Assembly (NCBI RefSeq): GCF_937123705.1
Contig: NZ_CAKZKO010000138.1
Span: forward strand, 186,001 to 250,000
Reading direction: 5' to 3'
Length of the DNA: 64,000 nucleotides
From: an uncultured Paraglaciecola sp.
GTDB lineage: Bacteria; Pseudomonadota; Gammaproteobacteria; Enterobacterales; Alteromonadaceae
Position 1 is the first letter of the stretch, and every line of letters begins with the position of its first letter. The position numbers and the translations under genes were made by a program. Positions 29,799-39,792 of the stretch are shown here, piece after piece. Under the pieces are notes generated by a model, which worked only from the letters and a program-made list of their open reading frames with translations, was not told the origin of the DNA and did no database searches.

Positions 29799-32266
29799 GA
29801 TTTACTGCTCATTCGTTTTTTAGTGCGCGTTGTTGCTTGGGCATTAGCGGGATCATCTGGCCAATAATGACGAGGATAACGGCCTTTCATTTCTTTTTGT
29901 ACTTCTTTATAACTACCTTGCCAAAATCTAGGTAAATCTTGCGTAGTTTGTATAGGCCGCCCTGCGGGTGATAATAGCTCAACCGTAATAGGAATTTGAT
30001 GTGCAACACTAGGATGGGACTGCAAACTGTATAGCTCCTGCATACGCACCGACAACACCACCTTATTGTCCGCGGTGTATTGCAGTTGTGCACTTCTACC
30101 ACTAGGTAAAGCTAAACGTTTAGGTAATAGCTGATTTAAGCTTTGCTGTTGTGCATAGTCCAGCTCACTCGAAAGTTGTTGTAAAAAATCACACTGAGAA
30201 AACTGCTGCCATGTTACAACATCTACAAGGTAAGGCAGTAACCAGCGATCAATTGATTTCAGCAACCCAGATTCAGTGAAATCAGGCATAGTTGCAGTGT
30301 TTGAAAAACGCGCCGCCATTGTTACGCGATAAATATATTGCTGGGTCTCATCGTTAAATGGAATACTTTGGATCCCTTTGTCGTGAATAATGTCTTGCCA
30401 TATACCCAAAATATGTTGCTGAGAAGGACGCTTACTGGCCTGTTTATGCAGTACAATACTGCCTAAGGTTGTTTGTATCTCTGAGACAATTCTCTGATGG
30501 GACTCATCCCAACTGACCCGTTCTTTTTTCTGCAATAAATCATGGAAATATTGTTCAAGCTGCGCCGCCGTTAAAGAGTCGGCATAACGAATTTGGGCAT
30601 TATCTTGCTGCTTGTCGCTGGTTTGCATTGTGGCAATCGCCAACCAAGGTTGAGTTGTTAACTCATCATCTTGGAACAATACCGCGCCACTGCCATTAGC
30701 CAACTGATAGCGTTCATCTTTTCGCTGCTTGGCCAGCCATTGTGGATAGGCAAAACCAACTAAAATAGCAGTATCTTCGATAGGCCAAGGTAATAGGCGA
30801 CATTGCAACTTACCGTGCCACTGGCGGATAGTTTGCCAAATAAAGTGATTTTTCTGTTGTAGCAAAAAATGTAATCTAGCAGATAGACTCGCGCCATGTG
30901 TGTTTCTACTGCTTGCACTCAAGGGATCCTTATTTTCTACAAGAGCAGCAATGGCGCATGCCAAACTTAAATGCTCGGGGCTCAATTGCGCACTTTTTAG
31001 TAACATCACCGCAAGACTAGGGTGACAGCCTAAACCGTGCGCCTTGTGCCCTAAAGCGGTGAGTTTTTTATTATCATCCATTAGACCAAGTTGCATTAAC
31101 AGCCCATAGCCCTGAGACAACTGCGCTGCAGTAGGGTAATCCAACAAGGCCAGTTCACTCACGTTGCTGCCCCACACTGCACTTTCCAAAATAAAACTGC
31201 TCATATCACTGTGCATGATTTCACTAGCACTTTGTTTTGCTAAACGACTGTGCTGCTCTTGACTCCAAAGGCGATAGCAAGTACCTGCGGTTAAACGCCC
31301 CGCTCGACCCGCTCGCTGGGTAGCCGACGCCTGAGATATTTTTTGGCTTTGCAGATGGGTGATACCACGATTTAGTTGATAAATCGCTTTTTTCTCAATA
31401 CCGCTATCAATCACCACTTCAATCCCTTCTATAGTTAAACTGGTTTCGGCGATATTGGTGGCTAGTACAATTTTGCGCTTGCCCTGTGGATGTGGCATCA
31501 AAGCCCGTTGTTGCTCAGTTTTCGATAACTCAGAAAACAACTGCAACACCTCAACTTCAGCTAAAAAATGTTGACTCAAACGCTGCGCCGCTTTGTTAAT
31601 GTCGGCGGCACCGGGTAAAAACACTAAGCAGTCGTGCTTATGCCGTGGAAACACCTGTATCACTAGCCGGCTAATTTTTTCAAACAAAGGTAAAGATGCG
31701 TTATCGTTTTGATAAACAATGTCCACAGGGTAACTTTTACCTTGAGACTCCAGTAACTTGGCCTGAGGCAATAATGCACTTAATCCAGTGACATCAAGGG
31801 TGGCCGACATCACTAATAAACGTAAATCTTCCCGCAGGGCTTGCTGTACTTCCAAGCACAATGCCAGTGAAAAATCGGCATGCACACTGCGCTCATGAAA
31901 TTCATCAAAAATGATTAAACCCACATCTGGCAGTTCCGGTTGGTTTTGCAACATGCGAGTTAGAATGCCTTCGGTGACTATCTCAAGCCTTGTGTGAGTA
32001 CTTACTTTTACCTCACTTCTTATGCGATAGCCTATGGTTTGCCCAACCGGTTCACCTAGTTGACTGGCTAAGTAACGGGCTATACTGCGCACTGCGATCC
32101 GTCGTGGCTGTAGTAGCATGATCTTTTTATCTTTGAACACATCGAGTTTTAGCAAAGATAAAGGCAAACAAGTGGACTTTCCCGCACCCGGAGGGGCAAC
32201 AACTATGGCGTCGCCGCTAATGAGCTGCTGATGTAATGGCGGTAGAATATGTTCAACGGGCAACAA
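29795..32266 (-). CDS. hrpB: ATP-dependent helicase HrpB (DEAH/DExH family)
   Basis: 823 residues. Walker A is at PPGAGKST near residue 28. The DExH box is DEFH (IIFDEFHERS), and motif VI is seen in QRAGRAGRLTAGTCYRLW, followed by HA2/OB and the HrpB C-terminal domain. No in-frame ATG exists before the conserved region: the start appears to be TTG at 32264-32266 with AAGAGA about nine bases upstream. An ATG at 32271-32273 is out of frame. Cellular role unclear even in E. coli. Confidence 0.95.
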   Translation of the reverse strand: MLPVEHILPPLHQQLISGDAIVVAPPGAGKSTCLPLSLLKLDVFKDKKIMLLQPRRIAVRSIARYLASQLGEPVGQTIGYRIRSEVKVSTHTRLEIVTEGILTRMLQNQPELPDVGLIIFDEFHERSVHADFSLALCLEVQQALREDLRLLVMSATLDVTGLSALLPQAKLLESQGKSYPVDIVYQNDNASLPLFEKISRLVIQVFPRHKHDCLVFLPGAADINKAAQRLSQHFLAEVEVLQLFSELSKTEQQRALMPHPQGKRKIVLATNIAETSLTIEGIEVVIDSGIEKKAIYQLNRGITHLQSQKISQASATQRAGRAGRLTAGTCYRLWSQEQHSRLAKQSASEIMHSDMSSFILESAVWGSNVSELALLDYPTAAQLSQGYGLLMQLGLMDDNKKLTALGHKAHGLGCHPSLAVMLLKSAQLSPEHLSLACAIAALVENKDPLSASSRNTHGASLSARLHFLLQQKNHFIWQTIRQWHGKLQCRLLPWPIEDTAILVGFAYPQWLAKQRKDERYQLANGSGAVLFQDDELTTQPWLAIATMQTSDKQQDNAQIRYADSLTAAQLEQYFHDLLQKKERVSWDESHQRIVSEIQTTLGSIVLHKQASKRPSQQHILGIWQDIIHDKGIQSIPFNDETQQYIYRVTMAARFSNTATMPDFTESGLLKSIDRWLLPYLVDVVTWQQFSQCDFLQQLSSELDYAQQQSLNQLLPKRLALPSGRSAQLQYTADNKVVLSVRMQELYSLQSHPSVAHQIPITVELLSPAGRPIQTTQDLPRFWQGSYKEVQKEMKGRYPRHYWPDDPANAQATTRTKKRMSSKS

Positions 32267-32342
32267 ATGACATCTCTTAGGGTTTGATTAGCAATAAAGG
32301 GTGGTTCAAATTGAGATGATAACAAACATAAGAGGTAGCAGC

Positions 32343-32867
32343 ATGCGGGCATTTTTTGGTTTATCTCCCGACATTAAGACCACACTTGAAATTGAAGCAT
32401 GGCGCAGCAAGGCGTTTCCCGATTTTGCCGCCCCAGTACCGGGGGCCAACTTTCATGTAACCTTAGCATTTTTGGGGCAAGTATCACCTACGCAACTCGA
32501 TGCATTGTGCGAAAATGTTGATGCAATGCCAGAGGTGCAGGCATTCGATGTGTCTTTGAACCATGTGGGTTATTGGGCAAAACCCAAAGCGCTGTGGCTA
32601 GGCAGTCATCACACTCACCCTGCTCATCAACAGTTAGTGACCCACATCACTCACAGTTGCAAAATGGCGGGCTTACAGCTTACCCAAAGAGAATACATTG
32701 CCCACCTTACCCTTGCCAGAAAATGCACAGTCAATCCACCAGCGGCCTTAATCGAACCTCAATTTTCTTGGCATAATACCGAGTTTCACCTGTACGAGTC
32801 TGTATCTGGCAAGCAAGGGGTGACTTACCCAATCCGCCACTCTTGGTCAATATGCCAATCTGGTTGA
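32343..32867 (+). CDS. thpR: RNA 2',3'-cyclic phosphodiesterase
   Basis: 174 residues of the 2H phosphoesterase superfamily (LigT). Both catalytic motifs are seen: HVTL (NFHVTLAFLG) and HLTL (YIAHLTLARK). It opens 2',3'-cyclic phosphate RNA ends to 2'-phosphates. The ATG at 32343 has AGAGG seven bases upstream and matches the family N-terminus MRAFFGL; the GTG at 32301 adds non-homologous residues. Divergent from hrpB. Confidence 0.93.
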   Translation: MRAFFGLSPDIKTTLEIEAWRSKAFPDFAAPVPGANFHVTLAFLGQVSPTQLDALCENVDAMPEVQAFDVSLNHVGYWAKPKALWLGSHHTHPAHQQLVTHITHSCKMAGLQLTQREYIAHLTLARKCTVNPPAALIEPQFSWHNTEFHLYESVSGKQGVTYPIRHSWSICQSG

Positions 32868-32977
32868 GTTGGTGATGGCTCGCCTGAGTTAATTCTGATA
32901 TAGCTATTTTTGTTCTTTACCCTGAATGGCTTAGCGGGTAACAATGTGTAATAAAGGAAATGAAGGTTTTATAGATC

Positions 32978-33832
32978 ATGCAGCAGACATTTAGATTAGT
33001 TATAGACTGTCCAGACCAAGTGGGATTAGTCGCAGCCGTGAGTCAATTTTTAGCTGAGCAGAATGCCACTATTGTTGAAGCGAACCATCATACCGATCAG
33101 CAAACGGGGCGTTTTTTTATGCGCCACGAAATCAAAGCCGAGTCCATCGCAATGAGTATTAACAGCGTCAAGCAGGCTTTTGAACCAATAGCGACAAAGT
33201 TTAAGATGAATTGGAAAATTGCTGATTCACACCAAAAACAAAAAGTGGTGTTGCTGGCCAGCCATGAATCCCATTGTTTGATGGATATTTTACATCGCTG
33301 GCACAGTGGCGAATTGCACTGTGATATTCCTTGTATTATTGCCAACCACCCGCAAATGAAACAATTTGCCGATTGGCACAATATCCCGTTTCATTGGGTA
33401 GATTTTAAAGAGCAACCTAAAGAGCAAGCGTTTGCAGAAGTAGAAAAACTTATCGAAGCCTATCAAGCTGACTTAACCGTACTGGCTAGGTTTATGCAAA
33501 TAATCCCTGACCATCTTTGTAAAAAATTGGCAGGTAAAGCGATTAATATTCACCATAGTTTTTTGCCGTCATTTGCCGGTGCTAAACCCTATCTACAAGC
33601 ATACAATCGTGGAGTTAAGCTGATTGGTGCCACCTGCCACTATGTTACCAGCGACTTGGATGAAGGGCCGATTATTGAGCAAGAAGTAATGCGCATAAGC
33701 CACAGTGATACCTCTGCTGATATGGTGCGCAAAGGTAAAAACTGTGAAAAAACCGCGCTCGCTAATGGCGTTCGGTACCATTTAGAAGACCGAGTGATTA
33801 TTCACAAGAACAAAACCGTGGTATTTGCCTAG
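32978..33832 (+). CDS. purU: Formyltetrahydrofolate deformylase
   Basis: 284 residues. It hydrolyses 10-formyl-THF to THF and formate, balancing one-carbon pools and feeding PurT. An N-terminal ACT domain (FRLVIDCPDQVGLVAAVSQFL) precedes the formyltransferase fold, with catalytic Asn/His in INIHHSFLPSFAG and Asp in YVTSDLDEGPIIEQ. Its TAG stop overlaps the GTG start of the next gene by one base. Confidence 0.97.
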   Translation: MQQTFRLVIDCPDQVGLVAAVSQFLAEQNATIVEANHHTDQQTGRFFMRHEIKAESIAMSINSVKQAFEPIATKFKMNWKIADSHQKQKVVLLASHESHCLMDILHRWHSGELHCDIPCIIANHPQMKQFADWHNIPFHWVDFKEQPKEQAFAEVEKLIEAYQADLTVLARFMQIIPDHLCKKLAGKAINIHHSFLPSFAGAKPYLQAYNRGVKLIGATCHYVTSDLDEGPIIEQEVMRISHSDTSADMVRKGKNCEKTALANGVRYHLEDRVIIHKNKTVVFA

Positions 33833-34434
33833 TGTCGATTTTTCTTATTCGCCATGGTCAAACAAACGGCAATAGAGATCGCATTGTACAAGTGCCAGAA
33901 ACACCACTTTCGGATATAGGGCAACAACAAGCGATACAACTGGCGGCAAGTTTTAAGTATATCGCCATTGATGCAATCATATGTAGCGACTACTTACGCA
34001 CTCAACAAACAGCGGCTCCGCTTAAATCAGTTGGCCAACCAACCTTTAGTTTGCAGCCTTTGCTAAGAGAAAGAGATTTCGGCGACTTACGTGGTAAAGC
34101 ATACAATGAGATTGGCGCAGATATTTTTGAGGACGGATACTCCCCACCCAATGGCGAAAGCCCTCAGCAATTTTTAACACGCGTTAACTTGGCTTGGGAA
34201 TGTATTTTAGATACCTACCAACAAACTCCAGGAAACCTAGTTGTCATGACCCATGGCTTAGTTTTACGTGAATTAATAAGACAACATCTTATCGTTGCTA
34301 ACAGCATTAAATCGCTTTCGGATTTTCAAAATACTTGTATTACCGAAGTCTGTGGTAAAGACAAAAAGACGGTTTTAAGGTTATGTGATGCCAATCATCT
34401 CGTACAAGCTAATGTCCAAGGTGCGGCTGTTTAG
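33832..34434 (+). CDS. Histidine phosphatase family protein
   Basis: 200 residues with a GTG start overlapping the purU stop (TAGTG). The phosphohistidine motif LIRHGQTNGN is at the N-terminus, the second catalytic His is in VVMTHGLVLREL, and the acid residue is in LLRERDFGDL. Small-molecule phosphatases and phosphoglycerate-mutase-like enzymes share this fold, and the substrate is not predictable. Coupled translation with purU suggests a link to one-carbon or nucleotide metabolism (inference). Confidence 0.9.
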   Translation: MSIFLIRHGQTNGNRDRIVQVPETPLSDIGQQQAIQLAASFKYIAIDAIICSDYLRTQQTAAPLKSVGQPTFSLQPLLRERDFGDLRGKAYNEIGADIFEDGYSPPNGESPQQFLTRVNLAWECILDTYQQTPGNLVVMTHGLVLRELIRQHLIVANSIKSLSDFQNTCITEVCGKDKKTVLRLCDANHLVQANVQGAAV

Positions 34435-34449
34435 ATCAGAATCAAAGAC

Positions 34450-35019
34450 TTAGAAATACCCTGAGTAGTTAAGTGCAATTTTGCTATCTCTGACACCGTT
34501 TTCAAATATTCCACCTAAGTTATCAGAAACACTCCATTTTTGACTCGAAGCTGTCAGTTCCCAATAGTGATTCTTAGCAAATCCATCGGTGCGACTTTTT
34601 ATTAACCATTGTGTATTGCTAGGCAAGTTGAATTCAAATCCTTGACTGGTTTTAAATTCAGTTTGTGATTGCGAAATAACGCCAAAACCAACACTTAAGT
34701 TATGACTTAGTTGATATCTTGGAATAATAGACAATTCTTTTACTGAGATGCGTTGATTGAAAACACCCCATGAATGTGCACCTTTGGCATAACCCAACCC
34801 CATTTCAAGCACTAGATTTTCAGATAATGGTTGGTTCATTGCAGCTAAGTATTCTTTTTGCTTGCAACCACTAAATTTAATGGCCGACTTGACCATTTTA
34901 AATTCGATATTCTGAGGTGACCAAGACTGCAACCAATCCAAGGTGGCCGCTAATGCATCAGTTCTAGCAGCACAATGGCTAGAAACCATTAAACATGTGG
35001 CTAGTAAAATTGACCTCAT
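34450..35019 (-). CDS. Secreted or outer-membrane beta-rich protein, unknown
   Basis: 189 residues from the ATG at 35017-35019 (a GTG three codons earlier is an alternative). A signal peptide ends near HCAA (about residue 18). The mature part shows alternating hydrophobic strands (LVLEMGLGYAKG, LSVGFGVISQ, SKIALNYSGYF) and ends in an aromatic residue, as outer-membrane barrel proteins do. Two Cys are present. I do not recognise the family. Confidence 0.65.
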   Translation of the reverse strand: MRSILLATCLMVSSHCAARTDALAATLDWLQSWSPQNIEFKMVKSAIKFSGCKQKEYLAAMNQPLSENLVLEMGLGYAKGAHSWGVFNQRISVKELSIIPRYQLSHNLSVGFGVISQSQTEFKTSQGFEFNLPSNTQWLIKSRTDGFAKNHYWELTASSQKWSVSDNLGGIFENGVRDSKIALNYSGYF

Positions 35020-35194
35020 TGCAGACACTCAACTTAGAATTCAAGATGAATACACTTTAACCAACTCACAGTGAAATACCGTATCGTGAATATTAACGAT
35101 GTATACCAAGCAATACCCAAATAATCTTACAACGCCTAAAAATATACAGCAGAAGTCACTTGTACTTTGACGTGAGGTTATTAAACTCGCGGTA

Positions 35195-35215
35195 TCGTTA
35201 GACTCGTTCTAACGA
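35195..35215. repeat. Inverted repeat upstream of the M3 peptidase gene
   Basis: TCGTTAGA, five bases, TCTAACGA, 37 bp before the peptidase ATG. It could be an operator or a 5' UTR hairpin. No known binding protein fits. Confidence 0.4.
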
Positions 35216-35251
35216 AATCAATTAAAACTAAAAGATATTAGTAGGAAAAAC

Positions 35252-37423
35252 ATGAATACCAAACTAGCAACGCTATTAAGTAGTGCGGTGATAGTTGCAT
35301 TAAGTGCCTGTAGTGAAGCGCCATCTACTCAGAGTCAAGCAACCCAAGCCAAGTCAGATACAGCAACCAAAACAACCCAACAAAATCCTTTATTAGCAGA
35401 ATTTACAGGCCCATACGGTGGTGTACCTGCATTTGATAAAATGAATTTAGCCGATCTAAAGCCTGCGTTAGAAAAGGCTATGGCTATAAAATTGGCGGAA
35501 ATTGATGCCATTGTGAACAACCCTCAGCCAGCCAACTTTCAAAATACCATAGTCGCTTTAGAAAAATCTGGTAGTGATTTAAGCAGGGTATTCAGATATT
35601 GGGGCATTTGGAGCTCCAATAAAAACAGTGCCGAATTTCGTGAGATCCAAAAAGAAATGGTGCCAAAAATTTCTGCATTCAATTCGAGTATTACTGGTAA
35701 TGAGCAACTATTCGCAAGAGTTAAAGCGGTTTATGAAAGTGACGAGCTAGCTAATCTAAGCAGCGAGGAACAACGTGTTACTGCTTTGACCTATAATGGC
35801 TTTGCTCGTAACGGCGCTACTCTTGAAGGTGAAGCAAAAGCCCGTTATGCCGCGATTAATCAAGAAGTAGCAGGGTTACAAACACAATTTGCCAATAACG
35901 TATTGGCAGATGAAGAAAACTACGTTTTGTATCTTAATAAAGAACAACTTTCAGGTCTTTCTGAATCTTTGATTTCTAATGCTGCAAACGCAGCAAAAGG
36001 TCTGGGAAAAGAAGGGCAATTTGCCATTACCAATTCACGCTCTTCAATGGATCCATTTTTAACTTACTCTGACGAACGAGCGTTACGAGAAAAAGTATGG
36101 AAAACCTATTACAGTCGCGCTAATAACGGAGACGAGTTCGACAATAATGAACTCATTAAAAAGATCCTAACCTTGCGAGATGAGCGTGTAGCCTTGCTTG
36201 GTTACGACAATTACTCCCAATGGCGCTTAGAAGACCGTATGGCCAAAAACCCAGAAAACGCCATGGCACTTATGAAAAAAGTGTGGCCAGCAGCTATTGC
36301 TCGCGTAGACGAAGAAGTGGCTGATATGCAAGCTATAGCTGATGCAGAAGGCGCTGACATTAAAATTGCGCCTTGGGATTATCGTTATTACGCCGAAAAA
36401 GTGCGTAAAGCTAAATACGCCCTAGATTCTGATGAAGTCAAACAATACCTACAACTAGATAAATTACGTGAAGCCATGTTTTACGTGGCCGGACGTTTAT
36501 TTAACTTTGATTTTGCAGCAGTGCCAGAAGGTTCAGTGCCTGTTTTTCATGAAGATGTGAAGGTATGGGAAGTGACCGACAAAACCTCGGGTGAGCATAT
36601 TGGACTTTGGTATTTAGACCCCTTTGGCCGTAAAGGTAAACGTTCCGGTGCATGGGCAACCACCTATCGCAGTCACACCACTTTTGATGGCAAAAAGACT
36701 GTGTTGTCTTCGAATAACTCTAACTTTGTTAAAGGCTCGGAAGGCCAACCAACTTTAATATCTTGGGACGATGCAGAAACCTACTTCCACGAGTTTGGCC
36801 ATGCCTTGCACTTTTTGTCGGCTACAGTGGCATATCCAACATCTCATTCTGGGGTACGGGATTACACTGAATTCCAATCTCAATTATTAGAGCGCTGGTT
36901 AACCACTGACGAAGTGATCAATAATTACTTAGTACATTACAAAACCGGTGAACCAATTCCTGCTGAGTTAGTGGCTAAAATCAAAAAAGCGGCGACGTTC
37001 AATGAAGGTTTTAAAACCACTGAATATATGGCATCAGCCATAATGGATTTGTTATACCACACCACTGTTCCTGCTAAAATTGAACCCCAAGCCTTTGAAA
37101 AAGAACAACTGACTGCGTTAGGCATGCCAGAAGAAGTGGTGATGCGTCATCGCAGCACCCAATTTGGTCATGTGTTTTCAAGTGAGGGATATGCCACTGG
37201 TTATTATGGTTATATGTGGGCAGAAGTATTAACCTCTGATGCAGCAGAAGCTTTTTCTGAAGCCCCTGGTGGTTTTTATGACAAAGACGTGAGTAAAAAG
37301 CTGGTTGACCATTTGTTTTCCATTAGAAATGCCATGGATCCAGCCGATGCTTATCGTTTATTCCGCGGACGTGATGCTAAAGTCGAAGCACTAATGCGAG
37401 ACAGAGGTTTTCCGATTAAATAA
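35252..37423 (+). CDS. M3 family peptidyl-dipeptidase (Dcp-like) lipoprotein
   Basis: 723 residues. A lipoprotein signal ends at LSAC (Cys20), so the enzyme is anchored to an envelope membrane. The thimet-oligopeptidase zinc motif HEFGH lies in ETYFHEFGHALHFL, with the third ligand Glu in DYTEFQSQLLERW. Length and motifs match the Dcp branch, which removes C-terminal dipeptides; E. coli Dcp itself is not a lipoprotein. Monocistronic, ended by a shared terminator. Confidence 0.93.
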   Translation: MNTKLATLLSSAVIVALSACSEAPSTQSQATQAKSDTATKTTQQNPLLAEFTGPYGGVPAFDKMNLADLKPALEKAMAIKLAEIDAIVNNPQPANFQNTIVALEKSGSDLSRVFRYWGIWSSNKNSAEFREIQKEMVPKISAFNSSITGNEQLFARVKAVYESDELANLSSEEQRVTALTYNGFARNGATLEGEAKARYAAINQEVAGLQTQFANNVLADEENYVLYLNKEQLSGLSESLISNAANAAKGLGKEGQFAITNSRSSMDPFLTYSDERALREKVWKTYYSRANNGDEFDNNELIKKILTLRDERVALLGYDNYSQWRLEDRMAKNPENAMALMKKVWPAAIARVDEEVADMQAIADAEGADIKIAPWDYRYYAEKVRKAKYALDSDEVKQYLQLDKLREAMFYVAGRLFNFDFAAVPEGSVPVFHEDVKVWEVTDKTSGEHIGLWYLDPFGRKGKRSGAWATTYRSHTTFDGKKTVLSSNNSNFVKGSEGQPTLISWDDAETYFHEFGHALHFLSATVAYPTSHSGVRDYTEFQSQLLERWLTTDEVINNYLVHYKTGEPIPAELVAKIKKAATFNEGFKTTEYMASAIMDLLYHTTVPAKIEPQAFEKEQLTALGMPEEVVMRHRSTQFGHVFSSEGYATGYYGYMWAEVLTSDAAEAFSEAPGGFYDKDVSKKLVDHLFSIRNAMDPADAYRLFRGRDAKVEALMRDRGFPIK

Positions 37424-37438
37424 ATTTTAAACGTTTTC

Positions 37439-37465
37439 AATGAAGCGCCGATTTGGCGCTTCATT
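37439..37465. terminator. Bidirectional terminator, M3 peptidase / HupE-like gene
   Basis: Perfect 11-bp arms (AATGAAGCGCC and GGCGCTTCATT) with a 5-base loop. It sits between the convergent gene ends. Confidence 0.85.
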
Positions 37466-37468
37466 TAT

Positions 37469-38596
37469 TTAGAAACGTTGTAATGACCAATTAATGGCAA
37501 CCAAGCCGATTAGAATTGAGCATATTTTTAACCCATAATTTGGATACCACTTTTGACTTCTACATAAAAATAGAATCGGTAGTACCGCTAACAAAATCAA
37601 TATTTGCCCTACTTCAACACCTAAATTGAATGCCAAAATAGACAGTAAGGTATATTCTTGGCTCAATCCTAATTCACCAAGCACACTAGCGAAACCCATT
37701 CCGTGTAATAGCCCAAAACCAAATGTAACCCAACTTAATCGCGTTATCACTGGCCACACATTATTTATGGATGTTAAGACGATAGAAATCGCTATGCCAA
37801 ACTCGACCCAACGGCTTGAAGGCGCTAACCAACCAAGCGCTGTAGCAGTGAGGGTTAACGAATGCGCCAGAGTAAAAGCAGTGATAATCCAAATGGTGTC
37901 TCTAATTACCAAGCTATTGTTTAACTTAGCTATCCATTTACCATTTTTGTATATCAGGACACTTGTCAGAACGAGTACAATAAGAAACAAAATATGATCT
38001 GTACCAATAAAAATATGCACAATACCTTGATAGATATAATTACCCATTACGCTGAGCCAGCCACTATTTTTAATATCTATAGCAACAACTTGTTGATCAG
38101 CAGATACCACAGTATTGCCTATCCCTAACATGTCGTCGCCTGTTCCATTCAAATTAATAATGAGCTTGTGTTCTGGATCTTGCGCAAACAAAGCTGAATA
38201 ACGCACCACTAGTTCATCTATCACTTTGATTTTGCAGCTAGTCACAAAAGAATACGACATATACCCTTCATCAAAGTGATAATCAGATCTTAATTCATCT
38301 GACGTTATCAAAGTACATAGTTGTTGATTTACTTCGATTTTTAGATGGTTGCTAATAAATTGCATAAGTTGTGTCTCTCGACTCTTAACCTCTTGCCATT
38401 GTAAATTGCCATCTAAGTTCTTATCGAGTTGAACTTGGCTGTTTATGTCAAACCAACGTAATTGCAATTGACCTTGCACTCCCTGCTCTTGGGAAGCGGA
38501 AAGATCCAAATTTAAGTAACCGGTACTCATTTGATGGGCGTGAAGTGAGAAGCTGAAACTTGCGAATAAAAGTAACCAAAAAATACGCGCTAACAT
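37469..38596 (-). CDS. HupE/UreJ-type membrane protein with EF-hand loop in its extracytoplasmic domain
   Basis: 375 residues. A signal peptide (LHAHQ) precedes an extracytoplasmic domain (about 20-190) and six or seven membrane helices. The membrane part has the HupE/UreJ_2 signatures IFIGTDHILFL, AFTLAHSLTLT and FGLLHGMGFA, with histidines in helices as in nickel or cobalt permeases. Near residue 58 a 12-residue stretch DKNLDGNLQWQE fits the EF-hand Ca-binding loop. It is the last gene of the DUF4331 cluster, one base after the TPR gene. Metal transport is inferred from the family and unproven. Confidence 0.85.
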   Translation of the reverse strand: MLARIFWLLLFASFSFSLHAHQMSTGYLNLDLSASQEQGVQGQLQLRWFDINSQVQLDKNLDGNLQWQEVKSRETQLMQFISNHLKIEVNQQLCTLITSDELRSDYHFDEGYMSYSFVTSCKIKVIDELVVRYSALFAQDPEHKLIINLNGTGDDMLGIGNTVVSADQQVVAIDIKNSGWLSVMGNYIYQGIVHIFIGTDHILFLIVLVLTSVLIYKNGKWIAKLNNSLVIRDTIWIITAFTLAHSLTLTATALGWLAPSSRWVEFGIAISIVLTSINNVWPVITRLSWVTFGFGLLHGMGFASVLGELGLSQEYTLLSILAFNLGVEVGQILILLAVLPILFLCRSQKWYPNYGLKICSILIGLVAINWSLQRF

Positions 38597-38597
38597 A

Positions 38598-39707
38598 TTA
38601 CCCTTCCTTTGCCATTGCTTTAGCCGCAGTCAATAAAGCGTGGTCTTCATGAGATTGACTTTGGGTAATATTCTGCTGAGCCCAATATAAAGCTTGTTTG
38701 TAATTCGGCTCAATATATAAAAAGTATCGTGATAAATCGGCGGCGTGATAGCTATCGTTGCGTTGCAATCTCAAAGTCACTCGACTTTTTGCTGCTATTT
38801 GCCATTTTTCAGATTTTGTTTCTAAGTTTAAACCTTTGTTTTCTAGTGCAACTTCAGCCATAGCCAATCGCATTAATAATGCATCATCTTGATAGCCAGA
38901 TTGTTGAACTATCTGCCCTAAGTACCTTAAAACAACTTCATATTTACCCAATGCAATTTGAGTATCAGCCCACTGACTCATATAACTTATCGGGGTTTTT
39001 TCTAATGGATAGGTATTCATCCATTTTGCAGATTCTTGAACTAACGATAACTGCGTAGCCATATCAGCCGCTAATTGGACTAACCACAAATTACTCGCAT
39101 CAATATTTTCGAAATCATGTTGAAGCCTTTCAACCACGGGTTTAAATTTCTCGTATGCTTCTAATGTTTTTTCTAAACCCAATGCTGTTTGCAACAAACA
39201 CGCTAAAGCGATATCAACATTTGCAACACCAACTAATTGTAAACAGGATGATTTGGCATAGCTGTTTTGGCCCATGAGTAAATGAACATTTGATTTCATT
39301 AACCATGCAGAAATAAATTTTTGATCTTGCTCAATTGCTTTTTCTAAGGCAATCAAAGCGTCAGAAAATTGATGTTGGTGTTCAAGAATTCTTGCGCTGT
39401 AGTACCAATATTCAGGCTTGTTTTTGTCAGCTTCAGATAACTTAGAGAGCATATTACTGGCTTGGCGCAGATGTAGATTAGATAAACCAACATACTGGGA
39501 TTGTCGTAAATGCCATTCGACATTTTCTAAACTGACTTGGGCATTTTTTAATGACTGGTTAATATCCCAATTTGCAACGACTTGATTATTTGAAGGCTGA
39601 TACACCTCAGCCATGCATAATTGGTGGCTTGAAAACATCACACCTAAACCGAATATGGCACGTTTGAAGAATGTCAAAAATTGGAAGTTTCTAAGGTTTT
39701 GCAACAT
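38598..39707 (-). CDS. TPR-repeat protein of the DUF4331 cluster
   Basis: 369 residues. A signal-like hydrophobic N-terminus (about 12-32) is followed by helical repeats; PEYWYYSARILEHQHQFSDALIALEKAIEQD is a clear TPR unit near residue 100, and a second follows. It is predicted to act in the periplasm as a protein-binding scaffold. It lies immediately before the HupE-like gene. Confidence 0.8.
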   Translation of the reverse strand: MLQNLRNFQFLTFFKRAIFGLGVMFSSHQLCMAEVYQPSNNQVVANWDINQSLKNAQVSLENVEWHLRQSQYVGLSNLHLRQASNMLSKLSEADKNKPEYWYYSARILEHQHQFSDALIALEKAIEQDQKFISAWLMKSNVHLLMGQNSYAKSSCLQLVGVANVDIALACLLQTALGLEKTLEAYEKFKPVVERLQHDFENIDASNLWLVQLAADMATQLSLVQESAKWMNTYPLEKTPISYMSQWADTQIALGKYEVVLRYLGQIVQQSGYQDDALLMRLAMAEVALENKGLNLETKSEKWQIAAKSRVTLRLQRNDSYHAADLSRYFLYIEPNYKQALYWAQQNITQSQSHEDHALLTAAKAMAKEG

Positions 39708-39745
39708 ATATTATTACCCATTAAAAAAGCCATCCGTGGCCAAAG

Positions 39746-39768
39746 AAAAATCTAAATACTAGATTTTT
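39746..39768 (-). terminator. Weak hairpin between lipoprotein and TPR genes
   Basis: AAAAATCTA, AATAC, TAGATTTTT: perfect but AT-rich 9-bp arms. The T-run suggests a partial terminator that would lower expression of the TPR and HupE genes relative to the first two genes. Confidence 0.5.
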
Positions 39769-39792
39769 GGTCTCTTCCTGAGTCTAAGTGGA

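Noticed and set aside
32267..32342. Earlier GTG start (32301) for thpR and ATG at 32273 for hrpB
   Set aside because: The GTG adds non-homologous residues and lacks a ribosome binding site; the ATG is out of frame with hrpB.
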